A stretch of 56,201 nucleotides of DNA from contig JASJCA010000009.1 in NCBI GenBank assembly GCA_030066215.1, positions 1-56,201 on the forward strand, in the 5' to 3' direction. Shown here in pieces: positions 34,610-41,911 of this stretch. The notes beneath the pieces were generated by a model. The model was not told where the DNA came from. It did not search any database and saw only the letters and a program-made list of their open reading frames with translations. The stretch is from Rhodobacter sp. (GTDB lineage Bacteria > Pseudomonadota > Alphaproteobacteria > Rhodobacterales > Rhodobacteraceae). How positions within the stretch are numbered: the first letter of the stretch is position 1; every line of letters starts with the position of its first letter. The position numbers and the translations under genes were made by a program.

Positions 34610-35733
34610 GGGTCGTCCAGGTCTGCCCCTATGCGATGGACCGTCCCGGGGGCGTGCAGCGGCATGTGCGCGATCTGGCGGCCTGGCTTGAGTCCGAGGG
34701 TCACGCCTACCGGATCCTGGCCCCGCCTTCGCCCGGCAAACCCGCAAAACAGCAGGGAAATCTGGTCGAGTTGGGATGGTCGCGGACGCTGAAGATGCAC
34801 GGCACCGGGTTCGAGGTCAGCTGGGTGCCGGCGCGCCAGCGGGCGGCCTGGGCGCGCGAGCTTCGGGCCTGGGGGGCCGAGCTGGTGCATCTGCACACGC
34901 CCTGGACGCCGCTTCTGGCCTGGCAGATGTGGCGCGCCCTGGGGCTGCCCGCGGTGGCGACGGTGCATGCCACGTTGCCGAAGGCCGGGGCGACGGGCCC
35001 CATCGACCGCTATATCAGGTGGGCCGCGCGGCGGATATTGCGAGATATGCGGGTCGTGGTGGTGCCCTCGCCGTCGCCGCTGCCGCTTTTGCAGGCGCTG
35101 CTGCCGGGACTTGAGGCGAAGGTTCTGCCGCCGGCGATCGACCTTGCGGGGTTCCGCGACGCGGCGGCCGACCGGGTGCCCGGCGACGGGCTGCGGCTGG
35201 CCTGCCTCGGCCGGCTGGAGCCGCGCAAGGGCATCGACGTGCTGCTGCGCGCCTGGCCCCAAATCGCCGAGGCTGTGCCGGAGGCGCGACTGACCGTCGC
35301 CGGCGCCGGGCCGATGCGCGATGAGGTTTTAGCTTCGACCTCTAACCGGCTGACTTTCCTGGATCAACCGGACGATGCGGCCGTCCGCGCCTTGCTGGCC
35401 GAGACCGATCTGCTGCTGGCCCCGGCGCCCTATGGCGAGAGCTTCGGGCTGGTCCTGGTCGAGGCAATGTCCGCCGGCGCGTTGCCTGTTGCGGCGGCGA
35501 ATCCTGGCTATGGCTCGGTGCTGACGGGACCGGGGGCCGCGCTGCTGGTGCCGCCCGGCGACGCCGCGGCGCTGGCCGACCGCGTCATCGAACTGGCCCG
35601 GGCGCCGCAGCGGACGGCCGAGCTTCGGGCCTGGGCCGCGGCAGAGGCGGCGCGGGTCGACATCGCCGGGACGGGACCGAAGCTCCTCGACCTGTATCAG
35701 AGCGTCCTCGGCAGGAAACCCGAGTCCAGTTGA
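34606..35733 (+). CDS. PimA-like GT4 glycosyltransferase
   Basis: A 375-residue GT-B fold retaining glycosyltransferase of family GT4. The N-terminus VVQVCPYAMDRPGGVQRHV closely matches phosphatidyl-inositol mannosyltransferase PimA of actinobacteria (CPYSFDVPGGVQ-HV in memory). The donor-binding end has LGRLEPRKGIDVLL and GESFGLVLVEAMSAG (the E-x7-E motif). It lacks membrane spans and would act at the cytosolic membrane face. ATGA overlap with the CDP-alcohol transferase gene implies joint synthesis. I infer hexose (probably mannose) addition to an inositol-phosphate lipid; the acceptor is unproven. Confidence 0.83.
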   Translation: MRVVQVCPYAMDRPGGVQRHVRDLAAWLESEGHAYRILAPPSPGKPAKQQGNLVELGWSRTLKMHGTGFEVSWVPARQRAAWARELRAWGAELVHLHTPWTPLLAWQMWRALGLPAVATVHATLPKAGATGPIDRYIRWAARRILRDMRVVVVPSPSPLPLLQALLPGLEAKVLPPAIDLAGFRDAAADRVPGDGLRLACLGRLEPRKGIDVLLRAWPQIAEAVPEARLTVAGAGPMRDEVLASTSNRLTFLDQPDDAAVRALLAETDLLLAPAPYGESFGLVLVEAMSAGALPVAAANPGYGSVLTGPGAALLVPPGDAAALADRVIELARAPQRTAELRAWAAAEAARVDIAGTGPKLLDLYQSVLGRKPESS

Positions 35734-35809
35734 CTAGCCGATAAACGCGCCAGGCGGCCGACCCCGCGAATCGGACTCGCCGGGGACAACGGATTGGACG
35801 CCGGGGCGG

Positions 35810-36907
35810 TCAGCCTTGTGCCGTGCCGGCGCAGCGCGCGGTCTGGTCCTGGTCGTGCAGAGGCGTCCTGCGGCTGGCGGTGAAATCGCCCCGCACGTGG
35901 TCGAGCCAATAGCCGAGATAGGATTTCGTGGCCTCCGAGGTGAACACCTCGGGCGCGGTGCGCTTCAGAAACGGCAGCCGGGTCCAGGCGACGTTGGGGA
36001 AGGTGTGATGCTCGTTGTGGTAGCCAGTGTTGAACAAAAGTGCGTTGACCCAGCCATAGGTCGAGCGCGAGGGCTGGTCGTCGTCGGTGCCTTCGTGTTC
36101 GGAAAGCGACTGGCCAAGGTTCCAGATGCCGAACTTGCCCAGAAACAGCGACAACGCCCAGAGGTGGTAGAGCAGTGCCCAGGGCCCAAGAAGCAGAAGC
36201 AGGGTGAGGTTCGACAGGATCGAGACGCCGATGAAGAGGCGCATTTGCCAGGCCGGGGCGCGCGTGGCCTCGATATGGCGCTGCGGGTCGCGTTGGGGCC
36301 GCCCGGTGATCCAGGCGTTGAGCCGCGGCAGCACCTCGTCGCCGATCAGAAAGCCCAGCGGCAGGGCGTGCAGGACCAGCGTGAGGCCGGTCAGCAGATG
36401 CTGGATGCGCGGGTTGTCGTGGCGCAGTTTCATGCGCGACTGGAAGGCGCAGATATCCTCGTGCTCGTAGTCGCGTTCGTAGTCGCCGATATAGGGATGA
36501 TGGCTGGTGATATGTTCGTGCTGATAGATGAGCTGTTTGCCGTAACTGCCCAGAATCCATTCCAAACCCAGATCGAAGGCCAGCTTGGGCCGGGGCTCGC
36601 GGAAGATCAGCTTGTGGGCGGTTTCATGCACCAGCCCGCCGGTGGCGTGAATCACGACCTGGCCGACGAAGAACGACGCCAGGAAGATCACCAGGATCGA
36701 GCTGTCGGCGACGAGCCAGGCCATGCCCCAGTGCACGGCCAGCAGCAGCGGCAGGGCGAAGACGGTGCGCCAGTCGGCGCCGCTGACGTCCTTGAGCTCG
36801 GGATGTGCGGCGATCGCGGTACGGCGCATGTCGTTGTGCCGCCGCGCCTGGGGCGAGATGCCGACCTTCTTGCCGCCCGAGGGCAATTGGCTGGGGGATT
36901 GGTCCAT
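35810..36907 (-). CDS. DES1-like membrane desaturase/hydroxylase
   Basis: A 365-residue di-iron membrane fatty-acid desaturase/hydroxylase family protein. Histidine boxes are HETAH (94-98), HEHITSHH (130-137) and NEHH (298-301), with an extra His in SEHEG (271). Four or so spans lie near 48-66, 70-90, 170-190 and 225-255. The box around GYHNEHHTFPNVAWTRLP and the upstream AAHPELKDVSG resemble eukaryotic dihydroceramide delta-4 desaturase DES1, which introduces the double bond or C4-hydroxyl of sphingoid bases. Context with SPT- and KDSR-like genes supports this. It is transcribed with the Stealth-type gene upstream (68-base gap) and converges on the PimA-like gene. Confidence 0.83.
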   Translation of the reverse strand: MDQSPSQLPSGGKKVGISPQARRHNDMRRTAIAAHPELKDVSGADWRTVFALPLLLAVHWGMAWLVADSSILVIFLASFFVGQVVIHATGGLVHETAHKLIFREPRPKLAFDLGLEWILGSYGKQLIYQHEHITSHHPYIGDYERDYEHEDICAFQSRMKLRHDNPRIQHLLTGLTLVLHALPLGFLIGDEVLPRLNAWITGRPQRDPQRHIEATRAPAWQMRLFIGVSILSNLTLLLLLGPWALLYHLWALSLFLGKFGIWNLGQSLSEHEGTDDDQPSRSTYGWVNALLFNTGYHNEHHTFPNVAWTRLPFLKRTAPEVFTSEATKSYLGYWLDHVRGDFTASRRTPLHDQDQTARCAGTAQG

Positions 36908-36975
36908 TCGCGCCGCGTCCTGTTTCAGGCTGGTCGTAGACTGTATCGCGGGGGGCGGAAAGCGCAAGGCGGCCG

Positions 36976-37944
36976 TCAATTGGTCGCGGGGGTCTCGTAG
37001 GGCGAGGGCTTGGGGAACCAGGCCTCGAGCTGGCGCTTGACCATGGCCTCGACCCGCGGGTTTGGCTTGGCGCCAAAGCTGTCGTTGAGGGTGACGGTCT
37101 GCGGCCGGCGCAGCCGCAGCCGGGTCAGCTGCGCCCAGGTCCAGGGGGCGAGGTTTTCGATCGACATATAGCCCTGCACGCGCCGGCTGAGGTGCCAGGG
37201 CGCGCGCACGGCCGCGCCGGTTTCCAGCGCCAGGTGGCGGGCGAGAAACTCTGGCGGCACGTTGTCGCCGGCGCGGAAGCGGCTGGTGCGGGTGGCGGCG
37301 ATCAGATCGGGGTAGTCCGCCACCATCCGGGCGCAGACCTCGCGGTCCAGAATTTGCGGCCCGTGGATCAGGTGGTCGCGCGGGCCGGGGCCGAAGCTTT
37401 GCGACAGGGCGGCGTCGGCGTTGGCCAGGGCGAGGTTCCAGGGCCGCGCGGTCGCCGGGTCGAGCCGGTCCCGCGGCACCACCTTCTTCGGCTTGAGATG
37501 CACGTAAGGCCGACCGTCGGGGGCAAAGAGGCTGGGCCGAAGCTGCGGCGTCATCACCAGCATGTCGTCCTCGACATAGAGGAAATGGCGCGAGAGGCCG
37601 GGCAGCAGGTGCAGGTGGCTGACGATAGCGAAGGAATTGAAGGTCGGCAGGACGCGCGCGTCCATGATCTGGTCGTGGTGCACCAGGCGCAATTGCGGGT
37701 GGTCGCGATTGAGCCAAGGCGGCACCTGCGGGCGCATCGAGACGAGGTGGATGTTGCGGATCCAGGGCAAGTTCTGCGCCACCGAGCGCAGCGAATAACG
37801 GATCAGGTCGAGGTTGTCGCGGGTGCGGTCGGGGTTGCGGTCGCGCGGGTCGGCGGCGTGGCGGTTCAGGACCTCCAGATAGCCCGGAGTGCCGTCGTCC
37901 ACCCAGGTATAGACCAGATCGATCGGGTCTTCGGTCTCGGCCAC
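36976..37944 (-). CDS. Stealth-family sugar-phosphate transferase
   Basis: A 322-residue protein with the conserved regions of Stealth proteins: CR1 PIDLVYTWVDD (7-17), CR2 beginning RTRDNLDLIRYSLRSVAQNL and containing PWIRNIHLVS, then PTFNSFAI and LYVEDDMLV. Stealth proteins transfer hexose-1-phosphate from a nucleotide sugar, for example in capsule synthesis and eukaryotic GNPTAB. The GTG start is the only good start in frame. There is no signal peptide or span. It is co-directional with and upstream of the DES1-like gene, so it may add a phosphohexose to the same lipid or its glycan; a surface polysaccharide role is the alternative. Confidence 0.82.
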   Translation of the reverse strand: MAETEDPIDLVYTWVDDGTPGYLEVLNRHAADPRDRNPDRTRDNLDLIRYSLRSVAQNLPWIRNIHLVSMRPQVPPWLNRDHPQLRLVHHDQIMDARVLPTFNSFAIVSHLHLLPGLSRHFLYVEDDMLVMTPQLRPSLFAPDGRPYVHLKPKKVVPRDRLDPATARPWNLALANADAALSQSFGPGPRDHLIHGPQILDREVCARMVADYPDLIAATRTSRFRAGDNVPPEFLARHLALETGAAVRAPWHLSRRVQGYMSIENLAPWTWAQLTRLRLRRPQTVTLNDSFGAKPNPRVEAMVKRQLEAWFPKPSPYETPATN

Positions 37945-38063
37945 GGCCCATGCCCCCGTTTGCCGCGCCTATCCCCCGAAACCGGGCGCGGATGCAAGCG
38001 GTTGCCTTTGCGCCGGGGCCGTGGCACCTGCGGGGGCGCAAACTGGCGGGGGCAGCGGCAGCG

Positions 38064-39620
38064 GTGGCACAAGGCGATCTGATCCTGGCGGCCGATTTCG
38101 GCACCTCCGGCGTGAAGGTCGGCGCGGTGGGGCCCGATCTGCAGCTTCTGGCCACGGCGACCGAGCCATATCCGTTGCACTTGCCCGGGCCGAGCCAAGC
38201 CGAACAGGTGCCCGAGGATTGGTGGAGCGCGCTGGCGCGCGGGGTGGCGCGGCTGGCCTCGGAGGTCGCGGATCTAAGCGCGCGCACCGGCGCGATCGTG
38301 TTCTGCGCGCAGATGTGCGGGCTCGTGTGCACCGATGCGCGCGGCGCGGCGTTGAGGCCATCGCTGGTGTGGCTCGACAAGCGCTCGGCGCCGTTGATGC
38401 AGAAGGTGCTGGGCGGCTGGCCGCGGATCTCGGGCTACGGCGTCGGCACGCTGCTTCGGTGGCTGCCGGTGGCCAACGGAGCGCCGTCTCATAACGGCAT
38501 GGACCCGCCGGGCAAGATGCTGTGGGTGATGAAGAACGAGCCCGAGGTCTATGAAAAGACGCGCTATTTGCTGGACGTCAAGGACTGGCTGCTGCACCGG
38601 GCGACGGGCGAGTTCGTCACCACCGCCGACAGCGCCAACCTGACCTGGCTGATGGACACACGGCGCGGGCGCGAGGGCTGGTCGGCGGGGCTGTTGCGGC
38701 ATCTGGGCATCCCGATGGAGAAGCTGCCGCGCATCGTCGACGGCGACACCGTGGTGGGCGGGCTGACGCCGCCGGCGGCCGGGCAGTTGGGTCTGCGCGC
38801 CGAGATCCCGGTGGTCGCAGGCGGCGGCGACGTCACCGCAACGGCGCTCGGCTCGGGCGCGGTGGCGGATGGGGCGCTGCACCTCTGCATGTCGACCTCG
38901 AGCTGGATCGCGGGGTTCTTCGACCGCCGGGTGCTGTCGGTGGCGCATTCCTACGCCACCATCACCTCGCCCTTCGGGATGCGGCCGATGCTGATCGCGA
39001 CGCAGGAAAGCGCCGGCTCGTCGCTGCAATGGCTGGCCGAGGGGCTCGACCCCCGGACCCGCGACGCCGGCGAGGGGCTCGAGGAGTTCTACCACGACTT
39101 CGGCGCGCCGCAGCCCGACGATCCGTTCTTCCTGCCCTGGCTCGCGGGCGAGCGGGTGCCGGTGGACGAGGAGCGCCTGCGCGGTGCGTTCTATGGGCTG
39201 GCGCTGCGCCACAACATCGATTCGATCAAGCGGGCGGTGATCGAGGGCGTCGCTCTGAACACCCGCTGGGCCTATTCGAAGGTCGCCGCCGAGCGCGGCA
39301 CGGTGACCTCGGGGCCGATCCCGCTGGTCGGCGGCGCAGCAGCAAACCCGCATCTGGCCCAGGCCCTGGCCGATGCGCTGAACCGCCCGGTGCGGGTCGG
39401 ACATGCACGGATGAGCGGGGTTCTGGGGGCCGCGGCGATGGCGGCGCCGGCGATGGGCTGGGCCGGGACGGTCTGGGACGCGGCCGGCGCGGTCAATGGC
39501 CGCAACGGGCCGGTCTACGACCCCGATCCGGCCCGCGTGGCGATGATCGACGACCGATACGAGCGGCTGCGGACGATCCGCAAGTCGCTGGTCAAGCTCT
39601 ACCGCCAGGCGGCGCCATGA
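38064..39620 (+). CDS. FGGY-family carbohydrate kinase
   Basis: A roughly 518-residue sugar/polyol kinase of the FGGY family. The N-terminal ATP-site motif is ILAADFGTSGVKVGAVG, LVWLDKRS belongs to the sugar pocket, and the second domain has GGGDVTATALGSG and PLVGGAAANPHLAQALADAL, the C-terminal FGGY-type signature. I choose the GTG just before AQGDLILAADFG because upstream residues lack similarity; ATGs at 37992 and 37950 are alternatives. The substrate is not evident (xylulokinase-like by outline). It is divergent from the Stealth-type gene and coupled by ATGA to the second CDP-alcohol transferase gene, which suggests it phosphorylates a polyol used as head group. Confidence 0.82.
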   Translation: MAQGDLILAADFGTSGVKVGAVGPDLQLLATATEPYPLHLPGPSQAEQVPEDWWSALARGVARLASEVADLSARTGAIVFCAQMCGLVCTDARGAALRPSLVWLDKRSAPLMQKVLGGWPRISGYGVGTLLRWLPVANGAPSHNGMDPPGKMLWVMKNEPEVYEKTRYLLDVKDWLLHRATGEFVTTADSANLTWLMDTRRGREGWSAGLLRHLGIPMEKLPRIVDGDTVVGGLTPPAAGQLGLRAEIPVVAGGGDVTATALGSGAVADGALHLCMSTSSWIAGFFDRRVLSVAHSYATITSPFGMRPMLIATQESAGSSLQWLAEGLDPRTRDAGEGLEEFYHDFGAPQPDDPFFLPWLAGERVPVDEERLRGAFYGLALRHNIDSIKRAVIEGVALNTRWAYSKVAAERGTVTSGPIPLVGGAAANPHLAQALADALNRPVRVGHARMSGVLGAAAMAAPAMGWAGTVWDAAGAVNGRNGPVYDPDPARVAMIDDRYERLRTIRKSLVKLYRQAAP

Positions 39621-40225
39621 TCGACGCGCTGTTGAAGGACGTGATCGACCCGATCTGGGAGCGGCTCGCCCTGCCCCTAGTGCGCGCCGGGCTGACGCCG
39701 AACCAGGTGACGGCGATGGGGCTGGGGCTGATCGTCGTAGTGTCGGCGCTGTATTTGTGGCACCAGAATTCGCTGGTCTACGGACTGACGCTGGCGGTGG
39801 CCTTTGCCTTCGACGCATTGGACGGTGCGGTGGCGCGGCAGACCGGGCTGTCGAGCAAGGTAGGCGGCTATTTCGACGCCATGGTCGACCGCTACCAGGA
39901 GCTGGTGGTGCTGGGCGCGATCGGTTGGGTGACCGGGCTTTGGGCACTGGCGCTCTTGGCCTTCGCCGGCGGCGTGATCACCAGCTATGCCAAGGCGCGC
40001 GTGGCGCTGGAGGTCGCGACCAGCAACACCGCCTGGCCCGATCTCTTCGAGCGGCTGGAGCGGATCGTGTTTCTATGCCTCATGTTGGTGCTCGACGGGA
40101 TGCTGGGGCTGGCATGGCTGATGCCGGCGGGGCTGGCGGTCTATGCCGCGCTTTGCCATCTCACCGCGCTGCAGCGGATCCGGCGGGCGGTGACGCTGCT
40201 CAGCGCCGCCGATCAGGACGACTGA
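39617..40225 (+). CDS. CDP-alcohol phosphatidyltransferase (second), PIP-synthase-like
   Basis: A 202-residue integral membrane enzyme. The signature residues D66, DG at 69-70, R74, G83, D87 and D91 are all present, within DALDGAVARQTGLSSKVGGY. The N-terminal GLTPNQVTAMGLGL and the later ERLERIVFL resemble archaetidyl- and phosphatidylinositol-phosphate synthases, which transfer inositol phosphate from its free form to a CDP-lipid. With ino1 and a CdsA-like gene nearby, a phosphoinositol lipid is plausible. The ATG overlaps the kinase stop codon. Its 3' end overlaps the convergent next gene by 13 bases. Confidence 0.87.
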   Translation: MIDALLKDVIDPIWERLALPLVRAGLTPNQVTAMGLGLIVVVSALYLWHQNSLVYGLTLAVAFAFDALDGAVARQTGLSSKVGGYFDAMVDRYQELVVLGAIGWVTGLWALALLAFAGGVITSYAKARVALEVATSNTAWPDLFERLERIVFLCLMLVLDGMLGLAWLMPAGLAVYAALCHLTALQRIRRAVTLLSAADQDD

Positions 40226-40992
40226 CGCTTCCTCAGCGCCAGAAGGTCGGGCTGGAACAGGGCGAGAAAGACTAGGAAGGCGACGATCAGCGCCGGCTCG
40301 ACGCTGGTATAGGCGAGGTAGATTTCTTCGTTCAAAGGATCAAGGTCGACGTTCTTCGCCTTGAAAAGAAACACATAAAGCACGGTGAGTCCCATGCAGG
40401 CCAGACCGAAGCCGCGGCGCAGGCGCACCAGGCCCTCGCGCAAGGCGCCCTGGCCGGTCAGCCAGGCAAGGCTCGCCCGGTCGCGCAGGACGGCGTGGCT
40501 CAGGACCGTGCCGCCCAGCACCACCAGGGCTTGGGCGACGAAGAACAGATAGCTGCCGGTCATATGGGCGACGTGGTGGTCGGGGAAGCGGTAGGCGCCG
40601 AGCATGTACATGCCGACGCCCGCCACCGACTGCAGCGCAATGATCAAGGGCGGCACCACAAGCCAGGTGATCCGCAAGCCGGGCCGCGGCGCCGGCAGGC
40701 GGCGGGCGGTCCAGGCGTAAAAGCTCGCGTTGAAGAACACCCCGAAGGCCAGAAGTGCGGCCGCCAGCGACACCCAAAGCGAAAACGCCGGGCCCACCGC
40801 GGGGTCCGAGATCGCCCGGCTGATCGTCACCGGGCCCCAGTCTGGATTGGCGTCGAGGAACGCGGCGCGGGCGCGGAAGATCCAGTAGCCGACCGTCGCC
40901 AGCGCCACGGCATTGGCCGCCACGGCGGCCAGCAGCAGCCAGCCGGGCACGCCGCGCGGGCCGCCGGCCGTTTCGCCCGCCAGATCGGTCAT
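40213..40992 (-). CDS. Six-span membrane protein, possibly FRAG1/DRAM-like
   Basis: A 259-residue protein with six hydrophobic segments at about 17-38, 70-92, 107-130, 138-158, 188-206 and 226-243. Conserved-looking features are HHVAHMTGSYLFFVAQALVV and the short polar loops, which remind me of the eukaryotic FRAG1/DRAM/PGAP2-like family (PGAP2 remodels GPI-anchor lipid), but this is only a loose impression. It lies six bases after the PhyH-like gene in the same operon and its end overlaps the second CDP-alcohol transferase gene on the other strand. Function unknown; lipid handling is suggested by the neighbours only. Confidence 0.7.
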   Translation of the reverse strand: MTDLAGETAGGPRGVPGWLLLAAVAANAVALATVGYWIFRARAAFLDANPDWGPVTISRAISDPAVGPAFSLWVSLAAALLAFGVFFNASFYAWTARRLPAPRPGLRITWLVVPPLIIALQSVAGVGMYMLGAYRFPDHHVAHMTGSYLFFVAQALVVLGGTVLSHAVLRDRASLAWLTGQGALREGLVRLRRGFGLACMGLTVLYVFLFKAKNVDLDPLNEEIYLAYTSVEPALIVAFLVFLALFQPDLLALRKRQSS

Positions 40993-40998
40993 CCTGGG

Positions 40999-41754
40999 TC
41001 AGACCTTGTAGGCGTAATCGCGGTCGGGGTCACGCTCGATATCCGGCGGGAAGTTCTTGTGCTTGTCGGCGTAGTACTGCGCGCGGTGGTCGCCGGCCGA
41101 CGCCGCGTTGTAGGTGATATAGAGCACCCGGCGCGCCTGATCGGTGCGGTTCGGGGCTGACCGGTGCGGCGCGTAGCTGTCGAAGAACACCGCGTCGCCG
41201 GGGGCGCAATGGACCGGCTGGAACGGCTGGTGGCCGGTGTCGTCGTCGCTCAAGGGCGCCCACATCTGGCCCAGAAGGCCCTGCTTGTGCATACCCGGCA
41301 GCATCTCGAGCGAGCCGTTTTCGGCCGTGGTCGCGTCGATGGCGATCATCGCGGTGATGTGCAGCGGCCCGTAAGCGTCCCAGCCGGCCTGCACGTCCTG
41401 GTGCGACTTGAACCCGTCGCCGCCCGGCAGCTTGAAGTTGATCTTGTCCTTGAACAGCACCGCCTCTTCGCCGAAGAGCTCGGACACGGCCTCGGCCATG
41501 CGCTGGTCGAGGATCAGCCGGGCGAAGCCGGCGTGGTGCGGCACGAAGTTCTCGATCCGGCACAGGATGCGGCTGCCGTCGGTGGCGCTATCCTCGAAAT
41601 ACTTCCAGTCCTTGCCCGCGACCTCGGGCGCGGACGACAGCGCGTCGGTCCAGGCGCTGATCTCGGCGGCTTCGGCGGCCGAATACATCGCCGGCACGTG
41701 CAGATAGCCGTCGCGGCGGAAGGCGGCGATCTGGTCTTCGGTCAATACCCCCAT
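40999..41754 (-). CDS. Phytanoyl-CoA dioxygenase (PhyH) family protein
   Basis: A 251-residue Fe(II)/2-oxoglutarate oxygenase. The iron triad is in SHQDVQAGW (His-x-Asp) and APHRSAPNRTD (distal His), followed by the 2-oxoglutarate-binding Arg in RRVLYITYNA. PGDAVFFDSY marks the jelly-roll strand before the distal His. PhyH members hydroxylate lipids, amino acids or aminoethylphosphonate. Here it is the first gene of a two-gene operon with the six-span membrane protein, divergent from an ABC exporter. Given the setting, hydroxylation of a lipid chain or head group is a reasonable guess but unproven. Confidence 0.85.
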   Translation of the reverse strand: MGVLTEDQIAAFRRDGYLHVPAMYSAAEAAEISAWTDALSSAPEVAGKDWKYFEDSATDGSRILCRIENFVPHHAGFARLILDQRMAEAVSELFGEEAVLFKDKINFKLPGGDGFKSHQDVQAGWDAYGPLHITAMIAIDATTAENGSLEMLPGMHKQGLLGQMWAPLSDDDTGHQPFQPVHCAPGDAVFFDSYAPHRSAPNRTDQARRVLYITYNAASAGDHRAQYYADKHKNFPPDIERDPDRDYAYKV

Positions 41755-41911
41755 GGCGTCCCCATTCGTTCGGTTGCTCGGCGCCGATTGAGCACAGACC
41801 CGGGCCGAGGGCAAGAAACCGCGGCGCCGCAGCGGCGTTGACGGGCCGCGGGCGATGTGGTTGGACGTGCGGCGCCCGAAACCCCATGCACAGAGCCCCG
41901 CGACGCGCCCC

